NCBI GenBank assembly: GCA_015075005.1
Contig: JABTVC010000003.1
Span: 124,001-188,000 of the forward strand
DNA: 64,000 nucleotides
From: Planctomycetia bacterium
GTDB lineage: Bacteria > Planctomycetota > Brocadiia > Brocadiales > Brocadiaceae
Direction: 5' to 3'
Below, piece after piece: positions 54,525 to 63,526 of this stretch (its first letter is position 1; the number at the start of each line of letters is the position of its first letter). A program made the translations under genes and the position numbers. The notes under the pieces are model-generated. The model worked only from the letters and a program-made list of their open reading frames with translations, was not told the DNA's origin and did no database searches.

Positions 54525-54839
54525 ATGGTGACAGATATCATTAATAAAGTAATTAACCTCGGTTTCGGTGCACTGCTTGTAACAAAAGAGAACATTGAGG
54601 AAGTTATTGATGAAATGGTAAAAAAAGGTGAAATCAAAAAAGACGAGGCGAAGGCACAGGTAAATGAGATTTTTAAAAATGTTTTATCTGGCAAACGCGA
54701 AATTGAATCGAGGATTGAAAAGATCGTAGAAAATGCGCTCCACAAGCTGGATATACCAACCCGAAAAGAACTCCAGCACATGCAGGAAAAACTTGATGAG
54801 ATCATAAAGAGATTGGAATCACGAGAAGATCAGACGTAG
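54525..54839 (+). CDS. Phasin-like coiled-coil protein
   Basis: This 104-residue, mostly helical protein starts MVTDIINKVINLGFGALLVT, with EVIDEMVKKGEIKKDEAKAQ and a Lys and Glu rich coiled coil, ending LQHMQEKLDEIIKRLESRE. It fits the phasin-like (PhaF/PhaI type) or short regulatory coiled-coil proteins often placed next to UbiB-like kinases. Ribosome binding site AAGGGAGAAAA precedes ATG 54525. It is followed 21 bases later by ubiB, probably one operon. Function is inferred only. Confidence 0.7.
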   Translation: MVTDIINKVINLGFGALLVTKENIEEVIDEMVKKGEIKKDEAKAQVNEIFKNVLSGKREIESRIEKIVENALHKLDIPTRKELQHMQEKLDEIIKRLESREDQT

Positions 54840-54860
54840 TAATTTGGAAACGAGTCATAT

Positions 54861-56549
54861 ATGCAACTCAGAAAAATAGGCCAAAAGATTCGGGACATAC
54901 GGCGTTTCAATCAAATTCTCAGGATATTGACCAAACACGGCTTTGGTTTTGCCATCCAGCAACTTCATTTAGAAGATCATGTTATTGGAAGGGGCATTAT
55001 CAAAACCCGGATATTACGCCGTTTTACCGAACCTCTGGAGTCCCGGGCTGTCCGGCTCAGAAAAGTATTGGAAGAACTCGGCCCCACTTTTATAAAATTT
55101 GGCCAAATTCTGAGTGTTCGGCCGGACCTGGTTCCTTTAGACCTTTGTAATGAACTGAGTAAACTCCAGGATCATGTTCCGCCATTTGGTTATGAAGACG
55201 TCAGAAAGCAGATCAAGGAATCCTTTGGGAAATATCCGGAAGAATTATTTGCCTCATTTGATCCAGATCCCCTGGCAGCCGCCTCCCTGGGACAGGTACA
55301 TCGGGCACAACTCGAGACGGGCGAGAATGTCGTCGCAAAGGTGCAACGTCCTGATATCCGCAAAATGATCGAAACCGATCTCGACATTCTTTACATCTTA
55401 GCCCAACTGGCCAGCCGATATATGCAGGACGTTAAATTTTTTAACCCGGTTGGCATCGTTGACGAATTTTCAAAGGTCATAACAAAGGAGATAGATTTTA
55501 CCTGCGAGGCGCACAATATTGATAAATTTCGTAAGAATTTTAAGGATAGTACAACCGTTCATATTCCCAAGGTCTTTTGGGATTACACCAAAACTAAGGT
55601 CGTTACCATTCAGGAAATCGTGGGCATTAGGCTAAACGATTACTTAATCCAATCACATACAGCCGAAGAAAAGAAAGCCGTTGCCGCAAATGGTGCTGAT
55701 GCCATCCTGCAGCAAATATTCATTGACGGATTCTTTCATGCAGATCCTCATCCGGGAAATATTTTCATCCTGCCTGACAATGCCGTCGCGTTCGTAGATT
55801 TCGGAATGGTGGGCAGGCTCGATGAAGACACAAAGGATGTCATTGTAAGCCTTTTAATAGCTGTATCCATGAAAAACATCCATGGTATCCTGAAGGCGCT
55901 GGAAACGCTGGGAACCTTCGTTGAGGAGGATACCTTGCAAGATTTCAAACATGACATCAGCGATTTTCTGGAAAGGTATTACGATATCCCTTTGAAGCGG
56001 GTTGAAATTTCCACAATCTTGCCCCAGGCCGTCAATTTAATGACACGACACAAATTAAAGATACCCCCGCAATTTCATACCTTAATCAAGGCCATTGCTA
56101 CCATAGATGGCATTGCCAGACAGTTAGACCCGGAATTTAATACCATCGCCCACACCAGACCATTTGTAGAAAGACTTGTACATGAAAGGCACGACCCGAG
56201 ACGCATATTTAAAGACATGACCCTGTATTCTTTGGAACTCCTGGATATCCTTAAGATAATCCCAAGAGATACCTATGAAATTATAAAAAAGATAAAAAAG
56301 GGAAACTTGAAGATCGAATTTGAGCACCATGGACTCTCGAAATTCATATCGGAAATGGACAAATCCAGCAACCGGATTTCGTTTAGCCTGGTCATCTCTG
56401 CACTCATTATCGGTTCTTCACTGATTATTATGGCCAACCGGGGACCCTTGATATATGGCTTTCCCGCACTGGGCATAATGGGATTTGTCTTTGCGGGCAT
56501 CCTTGGATTGGGGCTGACAATAGGGGTTTTGAGATCCGGGCGTTTGTGA
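54861..56549 (+). CDS. ubiB: UbiB/ABC1-family atypical kinase
   Basis: This 562-residue protein of the AarF/UbiB family supports quinone synthesis or lipid trafficking. The KxGQ motif FIKFGQILSVRPDLVP lies near residue 78, the Ala-rich loop AAASLGQVHRAQLETGENVV near 135, VAKVQRPDI, the catalytic DGFFHADPHPGNIF near 290 and VDFGMVGRLDEDTKD near 310. Two membrane helices end the protein (SFSLVISALIIGSSLIIMA and FPALGIMGFVFAGILGLGLT). The substrate is unknown in this lineage. Intact. Confidence 0.92.
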   Translation: MQLRKIGQKIRDIRRFNQILRILTKHGFGFAIQQLHLEDHVIGRGIIKTRILRRFTEPLESRAVRLRKVLEELGPTFIKFGQILSVRPDLVPLDLCNELSKLQDHVPPFGYEDVRKQIKESFGKYPEELFASFDPDPLAAASLGQVHRAQLETGENVVAKVQRPDIRKMIETDLDILYILAQLASRYMQDVKFFNPVGIVDEFSKVITKEIDFTCEAHNIDKFRKNFKDSTTVHIPKVFWDYTKTKVVTIQEIVGIRLNDYLIQSHTAEEKKAVAANGADAILQQIFIDGFFHADPHPGNIFILPDNAVAFVDFGMVGRLDEDTKDVIVSLLIAVSMKNIHGILKALETLGTFVEEDTLQDFKHDISDFLERYYDIPLKRVEISTILPQAVNLMTRHKLKIPPQFHTLIKAIATIDGIARQLDPEFNTIAHTRPFVERLVHERHDPRRIFKDMTLYSLELLDILKIIPRDTYEIIKKIKKGNLKIEFEHHGLSKFISEMDKSSNRISFSLVISALIIGSSLIIMANRGPLIYGFPALGIMGFVFAGILGLGLTIGVLRSGRL

Positions 56550-56600
56550 AATAAAAGGAATTATTCGTTTCCCGAAACAATCATTCCCCCATTTTAAATC

Positions 56601-57365
56601 TCATACCTTGCCCACGGACGACAGATAGATGACGAATTCATCTTTTCCATCAATTCGAAATAGCCGGTCCAAAGCTTCCTGATCATAGGCCGCAATGGCG
56701 CACGTCCCTGCACCAATCGCCTCGCATGCAAGATAGAGGTTCTGACATACATGCCCCACATCGATAGCAATAACCTTATGGGCTGCCAGGTGGTAGCGCC
56801 ACTCCATCCGGTAAGGAATAGCCGTCCAGATGAACGTCACCGATGCATTCCCGGGGTAGGGCTGTCTGAAAACGGCATCGACAATCTTTCCGGCAAGGTG
56901 ATCTTCGGAAAATTCAAAGAGTAATTTATGAGAAAGCGGGAGATATCGATAGATACCCTGATTCAGTCCTTTCACATTGAGTGCAACCAGATACGTCTCA
57001 AAGGCATGCCGGCACCCTGCTGAGGGTACTGTACGATATGCATGGCCGCTGACGACTTTCTCTCGTACCCCCTGGGTTGCCCAGAGGAGAAAAGAGATTT
57101 CTTCCAGGGTAAGAGGTTCCTTTGTGTATGCCCGACTGCTCTCCCGATTTCCAATCGCCGTAACGAGATCGATCCCGGCGATGTTTTTCCACTCGCCAGG
57201 TTTCACAAGGTCAATTTGCACGGCATCAGTCTGATACGGTTTTTCGATGGCGGGAATATCAATGCCCGTATTTTGACCCGTCTTTGAAAAATCTATTTTT
57301 TTCCGGATACTATCTTTAAGAAAATATCGGTATTGCTCTATCAAATCTTCATCCATATATTTCAC
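56601..57365 (-). CDS. SagB/ThcOx-type nitroreductase
   Basis: This 254-residue FMN-dependent oxidoreductase is of the SagB type. It shows AIGNRESSRAYTKEPLTLEE, ISFLLWATQGVREK, RTVPSAGCRHAFETYLVALN, GIYRYLPLSHKLLFEF and IDVGHVCQNLYLACEAIGAG followed by TCAIAAYDQEALDRLF. SagB enzymes oxidise azolines in peptide natural products, but many stand-alone members exist and no cyclodehydratase gene is nearby, so the substrate is unknown. Start at ATG 57365, with ATG 57356 as an alternative. Convergent with ubiB. Confidence 0.88.
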   Translation of the reverse strand: MKYMDEDLIEQYRYFLKDSIRKKIDFSKTGQNTGIDIPAIEKPYQTDAVQIDLVKPGEWKNIAGIDLVTAIGNRESSRAYTKEPLTLEEISFLLWATQGVREKVVSGHAYRTVPSAGCRHAFETYLVALNVKGLNQGIYRYLPLSHKLLFEFSEDHLAGKIVDAVFRQPYPGNASVTFIWTAIPYRMEWRYHLAAHKVIAIDVGHVCQNLYLACEAIGAGTCAIAAYDQEALDRLFRIDGKDEFVIYLSSVGKV

Positions 57366-57689
57366 CTCTATTTCTCATTGAGTAAGTTTAGACCATGTAG
57401 TATAACATCAACCAAATCTCTTTACAAAAGAATACCCACACCCGTATTTTCCGTGTTTTTAGTTACGGATTATAAATCTGCACCAGCCACCCATCCGGAT
57501 CAAGGCTTTTATAGGAATTATCCGATACCGTTGGGAAAATGCTGAAATAAGTCCGACATGAAAGAACACGTATTACGAGAACAAATTTTTTTCATCCCGG
57601 AATAATTCCCTGGAATGATAGAAGCTTTTCAGCTACTATTTTATTGATTTCCTTCAAAAATATTCTTTTAACGACAAGGTTTAACATGT
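57366..57689. other. Intergenic region, no gene recognised
   Basis: This 324-base gap separates the divergent nitroreductase and deacetylase genes and should contain both promoters. I see no clear -10/-35 pair. A short plus-strand stretch near 57465-57545 (DYKSAPATHPDQGFYRNYP) is open but has no start. Confidence 0.4.
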
Positions 57690-58625
57690 ATGACACTTCT
57701 CATATACGATGATATTTTCTTGCAACATGATACTGGCGTTGGGCACCCGGAAAATGCCCAACGATTGGAAAACACCGTTCGGCATCTCAAAGAGCGGGGA
57801 CTCTGGGAACAACTAACGGTTGTGAGACCCCGCGCCGCATCGATAGAGGAAATTGGCCTTGTTCATCCACAAGCCTATAGAGAAACCATCAAAAAAATCG
57901 CTGATACAGGCGGAGGGTGGTTGGATGCCGATACCGTGGTTTCCGCCGCATCATACGATGCCGCTATTCATGCCGCAGGGGCGCCATTGACGGCAATAGA
58001 TTTAATCATGAAGGGCAAAGAGAAAAATGCATTTTGTCTCGTACGCCCGCCAGGCCACCACGCTACACCCACACGCGGCATGGGGTTTTGCCTCTTTAAT
58101 AATGCAGCCATTGCAGCAAGATACATCCAGTCTAAATATCGCCTGGAAAGGGTATTCATTGCTGACTGGGATGTTCACCATGGCAACGGTACACAGGATA
58201 CGTTTTATAGTGACCCAACGGTATTCTATTGTTCAATGCACCGCTACCCGTTTTATCCGGGTTCCGGCAGGAAGGATGAAACAGGACAGGGGAAAGGCAA
58301 GGGATTTACTATCAATGTTCCCCTACCGGCAGATACCCTATCAAAAAAGTATACGGAATTGTTCACGGATGTCATGGAACAGAGCGCGGCTCAATTTTCA
58401 CCTGAATTCATCATTGTCTCAGCGGGTTTTGATACCTACAAGAAAGACCCTATCGGTGGGTTAAACGTGGAGATAGAAGATTTCAGGACGTTAACGGAGA
58501 TTGTCATGAAAACTGCAGAGCGGCATTGTCACGGCAGGGTTGTATCATGCCTTGAGGGTGGTTACCACCTATCAGATCTTCCGTCCTGCATAGAAACCCA
58601 CCTCAAGGCATTGCTTCGGAGATAA
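57690..58625 (+). CDS. Histone deacetylase-family hydrolase
   Basis: This 311-residue zinc hydrolase of the HDAC/acetoin-utilisation type probably removes acetyl groups from small molecules or proteins. It shows HDTGVGHPENAQRLE, LVRPPGHHATPTRGMGFCLF with the catalytic His pair, NAAIAARYI, FIADWDVHHGNGTQDTFYSD with zinc ligands Asp and His, FIIVSAGFDTYKKDPIGGLN, and SCLEGGYHLSDLPSCIETHL. ATG 57690. It ends one base from the convergent rpsT gene. Intact. Confidence 0.93.
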   Translation: MTLLIYDDIFLQHDTGVGHPENAQRLENTVRHLKERGLWEQLTVVRPRAASIEEIGLVHPQAYRETIKKIADTGGGWLDADTVVSAASYDAAIHAAGAPLTAIDLIMKGKEKNAFCLVRPPGHHATPTRGMGFCLFNNAAIAARYIQSKYRLERVFIADWDVHHGNGTQDTFYSDPTVFYCSMHRYPFYPGSGRKDETGQGKGKGFTINVPLPADTLSKKYTELFTDVMEQSAAQFSPEFIIVSAGFDTYKKDPIGGLNVEIEDFRTLTEIVMKTAERHCHGRVVSCLEGGYHLSDLPSCIETHLKALLRR

Positions 58626-58910
58626 TTAACTTTTTTCTTGTGCAGCGGCCTTTATCTGATTCAGTTTTTTTGCGAAACGTGATTTTCTTCTATTGGCGGT
58701 TTTTTTGTGTAAAATCCCTTTAGCGGCGGCTTTGTCTAATTTTTTCACCGTAAGCCGGAGTTCTTCTTCGGTTGCCTGCACATTTCCCTCTTTTACGACA
58801 CCAAAAAAATCCTTTATCTGCGTTTTAAGCGCAGACCGATAAGACCTGTTTCTTAAGTTATGTTTTATGTTTTGTCTGAGCCTTTTTTTAGCGGACTTCA
58901 TTGTAGGCAT
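58626..58910 (-). CDS. rpsT: 30S ribosomal protein S20
   Basis: This 94-residue basic protein begins MPTMKSAKKRLRQNIKHNLR, with RNRSYRSALKTQIKDF and LDKAAAKGILHKKTANRRKS then RFAKKLNQIKAAAQE, the three-helix S20 pattern that binds 16S rRNA. ATG 58910 has GTAAGGGAGTGTGGT upstream as ribosome binding site. Its stop abuts the stop of the facing deacetylase gene, leaving no room for a separate terminator. Confidence 0.96.
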   Translation of the reverse strand: MPTMKSAKKRLRQNIKHNLRNRSYRSALKTQIKDFFGVVKEGNVQATEEELRLTVKKLDKAAAKGILHKKTANRRKSRFAKKLNQIKAAAQEKS

Positions 58911-59308
58911 AGTACCACACTCCCTTACTTATTAATTGACAAAAAAGTAACCAGCAGAAATGCATGAATTAAAGCTTTATAATTTATGCAATTTATGACT
59001 CAATGTCAACAGGAAAACGAAAGAAACTTGCATTCTTTATTTTTTTTTAGTATAGTAAATAAACTGTGTATTATGCATCGCTTTATAAAACATTTTTCCT
59101 CATCCCGAGTTTTTACGAGGACGAATTTCACGAGAATAGGTTTTATCAAGTTTTTCATAACACCCATTATCCCCTTTTTTAAGGGAGATTTGGTTGTGGC
59201 CGTGCTATGCAAGATATTTATTTATCAGAAAGGTGCAAACTTCTGTAAGGAGCATACCTTGTATATGCTCGCCTTAAAATTCCTAAGGCTACAGAAGAGA
59301 TTATATCC
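58911..59308. other. Intergenic region between rpsT and def
   Basis: This AT-rich stretch separates divergent genes. It holds TTTTTTTTTAGTATAG near 59040, a CCCCTTTTTTAAGGGAG near-palindrome at about 59169-59185 and a stronger hairpin at 59246-59276. No gene is recognised. Confidence 0.4.
59246..59276 (+). promoter_or_regulatory. Hairpin upstream of def
   Basis: TAAGG-AGCATA at 59246-59256 pairs with TATGCT and CCTTA (59264-59276) around a short loop, with a two-base bulge. It ends 32 bases before the def start. It may affect def mRNA; no known riboswitch pattern is seen. Confidence 0.35.
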
Positions 59309-59822
59309 ATGAACATCGTCCTCTATCCCGACCCCGTGCTTCGCCAAAAAGCAAAACCGCTCAAGGAAATCAATAAAGAAGTATGCAAAAAGGTAGAAGA
59401 AATGATGGAGTTAATGCACCATGCAAGGGGTATTGGGCTGGCTGCGCCACAGGTGGGATGGGCTGTCCGCCTGTTTATTATTGATGTTGACGGGACAAGT
59501 CACGGAGAAAAGGTATTTATCAACCCGGTTATTATAGAAGAGCTCGGCGAGTTGAATAAGGAAGAGGGTTGCTTAAGTTTTCCCGGCATTTCAAGCAAGA
59601 TTATCCGAGCCCAACGGATTAAGGGCCAGGCATACAACCTGAAAGGACAGATGCTGGAAATAGAGGCAGAAGGATTGGCTGCACGCGCATGGCAGCAATG
59701 AATTGGACCATCTCAACGGAGAGCTCTTCATTGACAAGATGAGTCCTTCGAACCGGCTAGCTATATCACACCAGTTAAAAGAATTTGAACGGTTATATAA
59801 AGCCGATAAAGCTACTGTGTAA
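59309..59822 (+). CDS. def: Peptide deformylase (frameshifted)
   Basis: Def removes the formyl group from new proteins. Motif 1 is GIGLAAPQVGWAVRLFI near residue 42, motif 2 is EGCLSFPGISSKI near 92, and motif 3 should be HELDH. As given, an extra A in CAGCAATGAATTG near 59698 breaks it: the frame ends RAWQQ-stop, while the next frame continues as (H)ELDHLNGELFIDKMSPSNR to TAA 59820-59822. Removing that A gives QHELDHLNGELF and about 170 residues. Since def is usually essential, a sequence error is likely. It precedes fmt, its functional partner, by 57 bases. Confidence 0.9.
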
Positions 59823-59879
59823 GGTGGCTACACTACCAGGGAAAAGACAAATTTTGAACAGAGGCTGGTCTATTACATA

Positions 59880-60839
59880 ATGAATGTAGTCTTTATGGGG
59901 ACACCTGAGTTTGCCGTTCCCAGTTTATGCTCATTGGCAATATCAACACATAAAATTACTGCTGTTGTTACACAGCCGGACAGACCAAGGGGGAGAAGTA
60001 AAACACCACTCCCTTCGCCAGTGAAAGAGAGGGCAGAAGCACTGGGATTAAAAATTCTGCAGCCTGTCAACATCAATGATGAGTCGGTTGTGAAACAACT
60101 TCAATCTCTTGCCGCCGATTGTATCGTCGTTGTTGCCTTCGGCCAGTTTTTGTCCAATGCCATCCTTCATCTTCCCCGATACCAATGCATTAATATTCAT
60201 GCGTCTCTCTTACCAAAATTTCGCGGGGCAGCCCCTATTAATTGGGCAATCATGCAAGGTGAAACCGTCACAGGTACCACCGCTGTAGTTATGACTGCCA
60301 AAATGGATGCCGGTGATGTTATTGATCAGAAAACAACGCCGATATCTCCGAACGAAAATGCAGGGGAACTTGAAAAAAGACTGTCTGAAACGGGAGCGGA
60401 ACTCTTGATCGATGTATTGCACCTGGTGGAAACAGAAGAGGCTACCTACACAAAACAAGACGAAGGCGGCGTAACCTTTGCGCCAAAATTGAAAAAGGAA
60501 GCTGGATTAATACTGTGGTCACAGACGGCACAAAAAATTCATAACCTGGTACGAGGAATGACCCCTTCTCCCGGAGCCTATACGTATTTTCTCAAAACGG
60601 GTTCTACCGAGAAGAAAAGGATTATTATACTAAAGACGCAGATTCACGACACACAAAAAATAACAACAGCTCTTAACCCCGGTATAATCGTTGATGTTGC
60701 TCCCTGTGGAGTGCACGTAGCAACCATGGACGGATTCATCTGCATCACGCAATTACAGCCTGAAGGTAAACGTGCAATGGACGTACAGGAATACTTACGT
60801 GGCCACAAAATAACCGTTGGGGACATGTTTGTACCGTAA
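59880..60839 (+). CDS. fmt: Methionyl-tRNA formyltransferase
   Basis: Fmt formylates initiator Met-tRNA. The 319-residue product begins MNVVFMGTPEFAVPSLCSLA, has VVTQPDRPRGRSKTPLPSPV and the folate-binding motif NIHASLLPKFRGAAPINWAI near residue 107, GTTAVVMTAKMDAGDVI, and a C-terminal OB-like domain. ATG 59880. It forms a formylation pair with def just upstream and is followed by DUF116 and rsmB genes on the same strand. Intact. Confidence 0.95.
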   Translation: MNVVFMGTPEFAVPSLCSLAISTHKITAVVTQPDRPRGRSKTPLPSPVKERAEALGLKILQPVNINDESVVKQLQSLAADCIVVVAFGQFLSNAILHLPRYQCINIHASLLPKFRGAAPINWAIMQGETVTGTTAVVMTAKMDAGDVIDQKTTPISPNENAGELEKRLSETGAELLIDVLHLVETEEATYTKQDEGGVTFAPKLKKEAGLILWSQTAQKIHNLVRGMTPSPGAYTYFLKTGSTEKKRIIILKTQIHDTQKITTALNPGIIVDVAPCGVHVATMDGFICITQLQPEGKRAMDVQEYLRGHKITVGDMFVP

Positions 60840-60942
60840 TATCTGTTTCCCGTTTACGGCAATACTTCATGCACACGATCGGCATGATTAAAGGGCTTGT
60901 GAATACAAACTAACCTTTTACCATTTACACAAGGCAGGTACT

Positions 60943-61386
60943 ATGGAATTTATTGATAAAAAGTTGTTTCTATCAATAACCTCATGCGATGAAGTTTCGT
61001 AAGAAAAAGTGTTCTCCAAAAATTTGCTGATTTTATTTCCCCATTGCATTCAGAGTTCGCAGTGCAAGCAGAACGTTAAAAATGATCTGAACGAATGTAA
61101 GCGTTGCGGAAAGTGTAAAATCAAGGACTTGTTAGAGTTTTCTGAAAAGTACGGGGTTCACATTACCCTTGCCAGCGGGGGACGTGCCGCCCTTCAACGG
61201 GTGATGTCTGAAGACATCCATGGGGTGATCGCTATTGCCTGTGAAAAGGAACTCAGGACGGGTTTGATGGCAGCCATGTCTAAGGCAATACTTGCGGTAC
61301 CCAATCTGAGACCTCACGGATATTGCAAGGATACGGATGTTTATCTGGATGAGGTAAAAGAGGCGATTGAAAAATTCCTCACCTAA
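60943..61386 (+). CDS. DUF116 protein, N-terminus damaged
   Basis: The conserved DUF116 core is intact: LLILFPHCIQSSQCKQNVKN, CKRCGKCKIKDLLEF, HITLASGGRAALQRVMSE and VIAIACEKELRTGLMA, with many Cys likely binding metal. It lacks the usual long membrane N-terminus. ATG 60943 opens MEFIDKKLFLSITSCDEV, which looks like the start of such a membrane region, but meets an in-frame TAA at 61000-61002, and the core resumes at GTG 61009. A deletion has probably removed 50-80 residues. It overlaps the rsmB start. Confidence 0.75.
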
Positions 61387-62761
61387 GGCAGACGTTCGCT
61401 ATGAATGTATTCGTATCCTGCGGACAATTGACGAAGAAGAAGTTTTTGCCCAGGAACTTATCTCTGAATGTTGTTCTCACGACGATTTGTCTGAGAGAGA
61501 CAAAAGGCTTCTTACCGAGTTAGTAAACGGTGTTATCCGCCATCGTTTATCCCTTGATACCCTAATCTCCTTTTTTTCAAAAATTTCGTTCAATAAAATA
61601 GAACCCTGGGTAGTCTATGCCCTGCGTGTGGGTCTCTATCAAATCATCTATTTAGACAAAATTCCCGCTGCTGCTGCTGTAAACACCTCTGTAGAACTGG
61701 TAAAAAAATTAATCCGCCGTGCAGATGCAGTCAAATTTACAAATGCAGTTCTTCGGTCCATCGGACGAAGTATTCACAACAAATCCGCACACGAATCAGA
61801 AATTACCGAACCGCGGAAGGCCTTACACAGAAGGGAAAATACGTGGTGTACCTTTCACTCACCGATCTTCCCTGACCCACACAAACACCTCTCTTCTTAT
61901 CTGTCGGCAAATTATAGCCACCCCGAATGGTTATTAAAACGATGGATAGGCAGATATGGGAAGGAAAAAACCATTGAGATATGCAAAACCAACAATCGCG
62001 CACCGGGGGTATTTCTCCGGGTAAATCAAAGGAAAATATCGATCGAAGAATTTATTGTGCTACTCGATCAAAAGGGCGTCACCTCACACACCATAAGGAA
62101 CGCTATTGCTGTTGATGACATTGCCGTTTCAGAGATTCCGGGATTTGCGGAAGGATTGTTCTTTGTGCAAGACATTTCTGCTATGAAGGTAGCAGAATTC
62201 CTTAAAGCAGAAAAATCACTTACCGTGTTAGACCTGTGTGCCGCACCCGGAGGAAAGACAACCCATCTTGCAGAACTCCTGGAGGAAACTGGCCGGATAT
62301 ACGCACTGGATATCTCTTTCAAGCGCCTGCAGCTCGTGAAAGAGAATTGCCTGAGGATGGGAATCCATAACGTCTCTCTTGTATGTGGTAACGCATCTGA
62401 AAACAGGGCTCCCTTTCATATTCAATTCGACCGTGTACTTATAGATGCACCGTGCTCCAATACCGGTGTGCTTGCACGCCGTGTAGAAGCCCGGTGGCGA
62501 TTAAAAGAAGGAGATATTCACAAACTGGCCTCTCTCCAATACTCGATCCTCAAGACCGGCGCTGCCCTGCTGAAATCTGACGGTTATTTGGTATACAGCA
62601 CCTGCAGCATTGAACCGGAAGAAAACCAGGATGTAATAAAAAAGTTCATAGACAACGAATCCCAATTTCATCTGGATGCAGAGGAATATTATTTGCCAGG
62701 TATGAATGCAGGGGATGGAGGATACATGGCAAGGCTTTGCAAGAGACAGGTTCATAATTGA
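61367..62761 (+). CDS. rsmB: 16S rRNA m5C967 methyltransferase
   Basis: This 464-residue enzyme has an N-terminal NusB-like helical domain (about 1-140, with RYECIRILRTIDEEEVFAQE and KRLLTELVNGVIRHRLSLDT). The SAM domain shows LDLCAAPGGKTTHLAELL near residue 288, the first catalytic Cys in LIDAPCSNTGVLARR and the second in VYSTCSIEPEENQDVI. TTG 61367, within the end of DUF116, is the likely start. A linker near residues 140-180 (ALHRRENTWCTFHSPIFPDP) seems longer than usual. Intact. Confidence 0.92.
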   Translation: MKNSSPKADVRYECIRILRTIDEEEVFAQELISECCSHDDLSERDKRLLTELVNGVIRHRLSLDTLISFFSKISFNKIEPWVVYALRVGLYQIIYLDKIPAAAAVNTSVELVKKLIRRADAVKFTNAVLRSIGRSIHNKSAHESEITEPRKALHRRENTWCTFHSPIFPDPHKHLSSYLSANYSHPEWLLKRWIGRYGKEKTIEICKTNNRAPGVFLRVNQRKISIEEFIVLLDQKGVTSHTIRNAIAVDDIAVSEIPGFAEGLFFVQDISAMKVAEFLKAEKSLTVLDLCAAPGGKTTHLAELLEETGRIYALDISFKRLQLVKENCLRMGIHNVSLVCGNASENRAPFHIQFDRVLIDAPCSNTGVLARRVEARWRLKEGDIHKLASLQYSILKTGAALLKSDGYLVYSTCSIEPEENQDVIKKFIDNESQFHLDAEEYYLPGMNAGDGGYMARLCKRQVHN

Positions 62762-62865
62762 AGGGTTCGCATGAAAATAATCATTGAGTTGTTTTCGGAA
62801 AATCCTTATCCATGTTCACTCACCAAAGTCTGAAGGAATAACGGCGCACAGGTCGCCCTGGTTTA

Positions 62866-63426
62866 TTATTTGCATTTCCTGTATCGATGCTGGTGCATGA
62901 ACAACAAATCGTTTTGCCACCACCAATAATTATTGAAATAATAGGGATAAGGATCGTAGTAATATTTTTCAATCACAGGCCAAAGATACAGCTCCTTCAC
63001 ACGGATCAGTGGATATGTGTATTCTGTTGTGTCCAAAGGTAAAGTCCTCTTTCCCAAAACCTCTCCTGCAACCGTCACTTCTCTCCCTTTGGCATATACA
63101 TACACATCCAGGTACCGGCTGTCGAGTGCCAAAAACCTTCCTTCTGTTTTGTCCAGCTTTCGGTTGCCCGCGAAAACCGGCAGGACGCTGCAATACCTGT
63201 AATAAGGTGCCCTCTTTCGTATTTTTGGCATCGACAATGACCCCGCTCAAGAGAACCATCTGGCCCTGGAAACGTTCAGGATTATTCAGTACCGCCATGA
63301 AAGTAGTGTCCGGTTTGACTTGCTCCCTGACCTGCTTCGATATAACCGGCGCACAGCTTGCCAGAGATATAGCAAGGCAATCGGCATTGGATAAGAACGA
63401 ATGAGACAATCGCCATTTTTAATCAT
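62866..63426 (-). CDS. Slp-family outer membrane lipoprotein (frameshifted)
   Basis: The corrected start reads MIKKWRLSHSFLSNADCLAI with lipobox SLASC, if one A is added to the run at about 63413-63417. The mature part has PVISKQVREQVKPDTTFMAV, LNNPERFQGQMVLLSGVIVD and NTKEGTLLQVLQRPAGFRGQ. A second shift near 63170 leads to FLALDSRYLDVYVYAKGREV, TVAGEVLGKRTLPLDTTEYT, YPLIRVKELYLWP and an aromatic, Tyr and Trp rich tail. This is the Slp (starvation lipoprotein) family, of unclear role at the outer membrane. ATG 63426 has GAGGAAGTAA upstream. A close paralogue lies directly upstream. Confidence 0.85.
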
Positions 63427-63526
63427 AGGTATTACTTCCTCATTTTAGAGATATTTGTATTTTTGAAATGCATAGTTTTCCCACTTTTAATGATAACGAT
63501 TAACAAGAATATCAACAACAACATTA

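Noticed and set aside
56601-57365. Part of a peptide natural-product cluster because of the SagB-type enzyme
   Set aside because: No precursor peptide, cyclodehydratase or transporter gene lies nearby.
59169-59276. Riboswitch or T-box before def
   Set aside because: A simple hairpin is present, but no conserved core of a known riboswitch class was seen and no terminator follows it.
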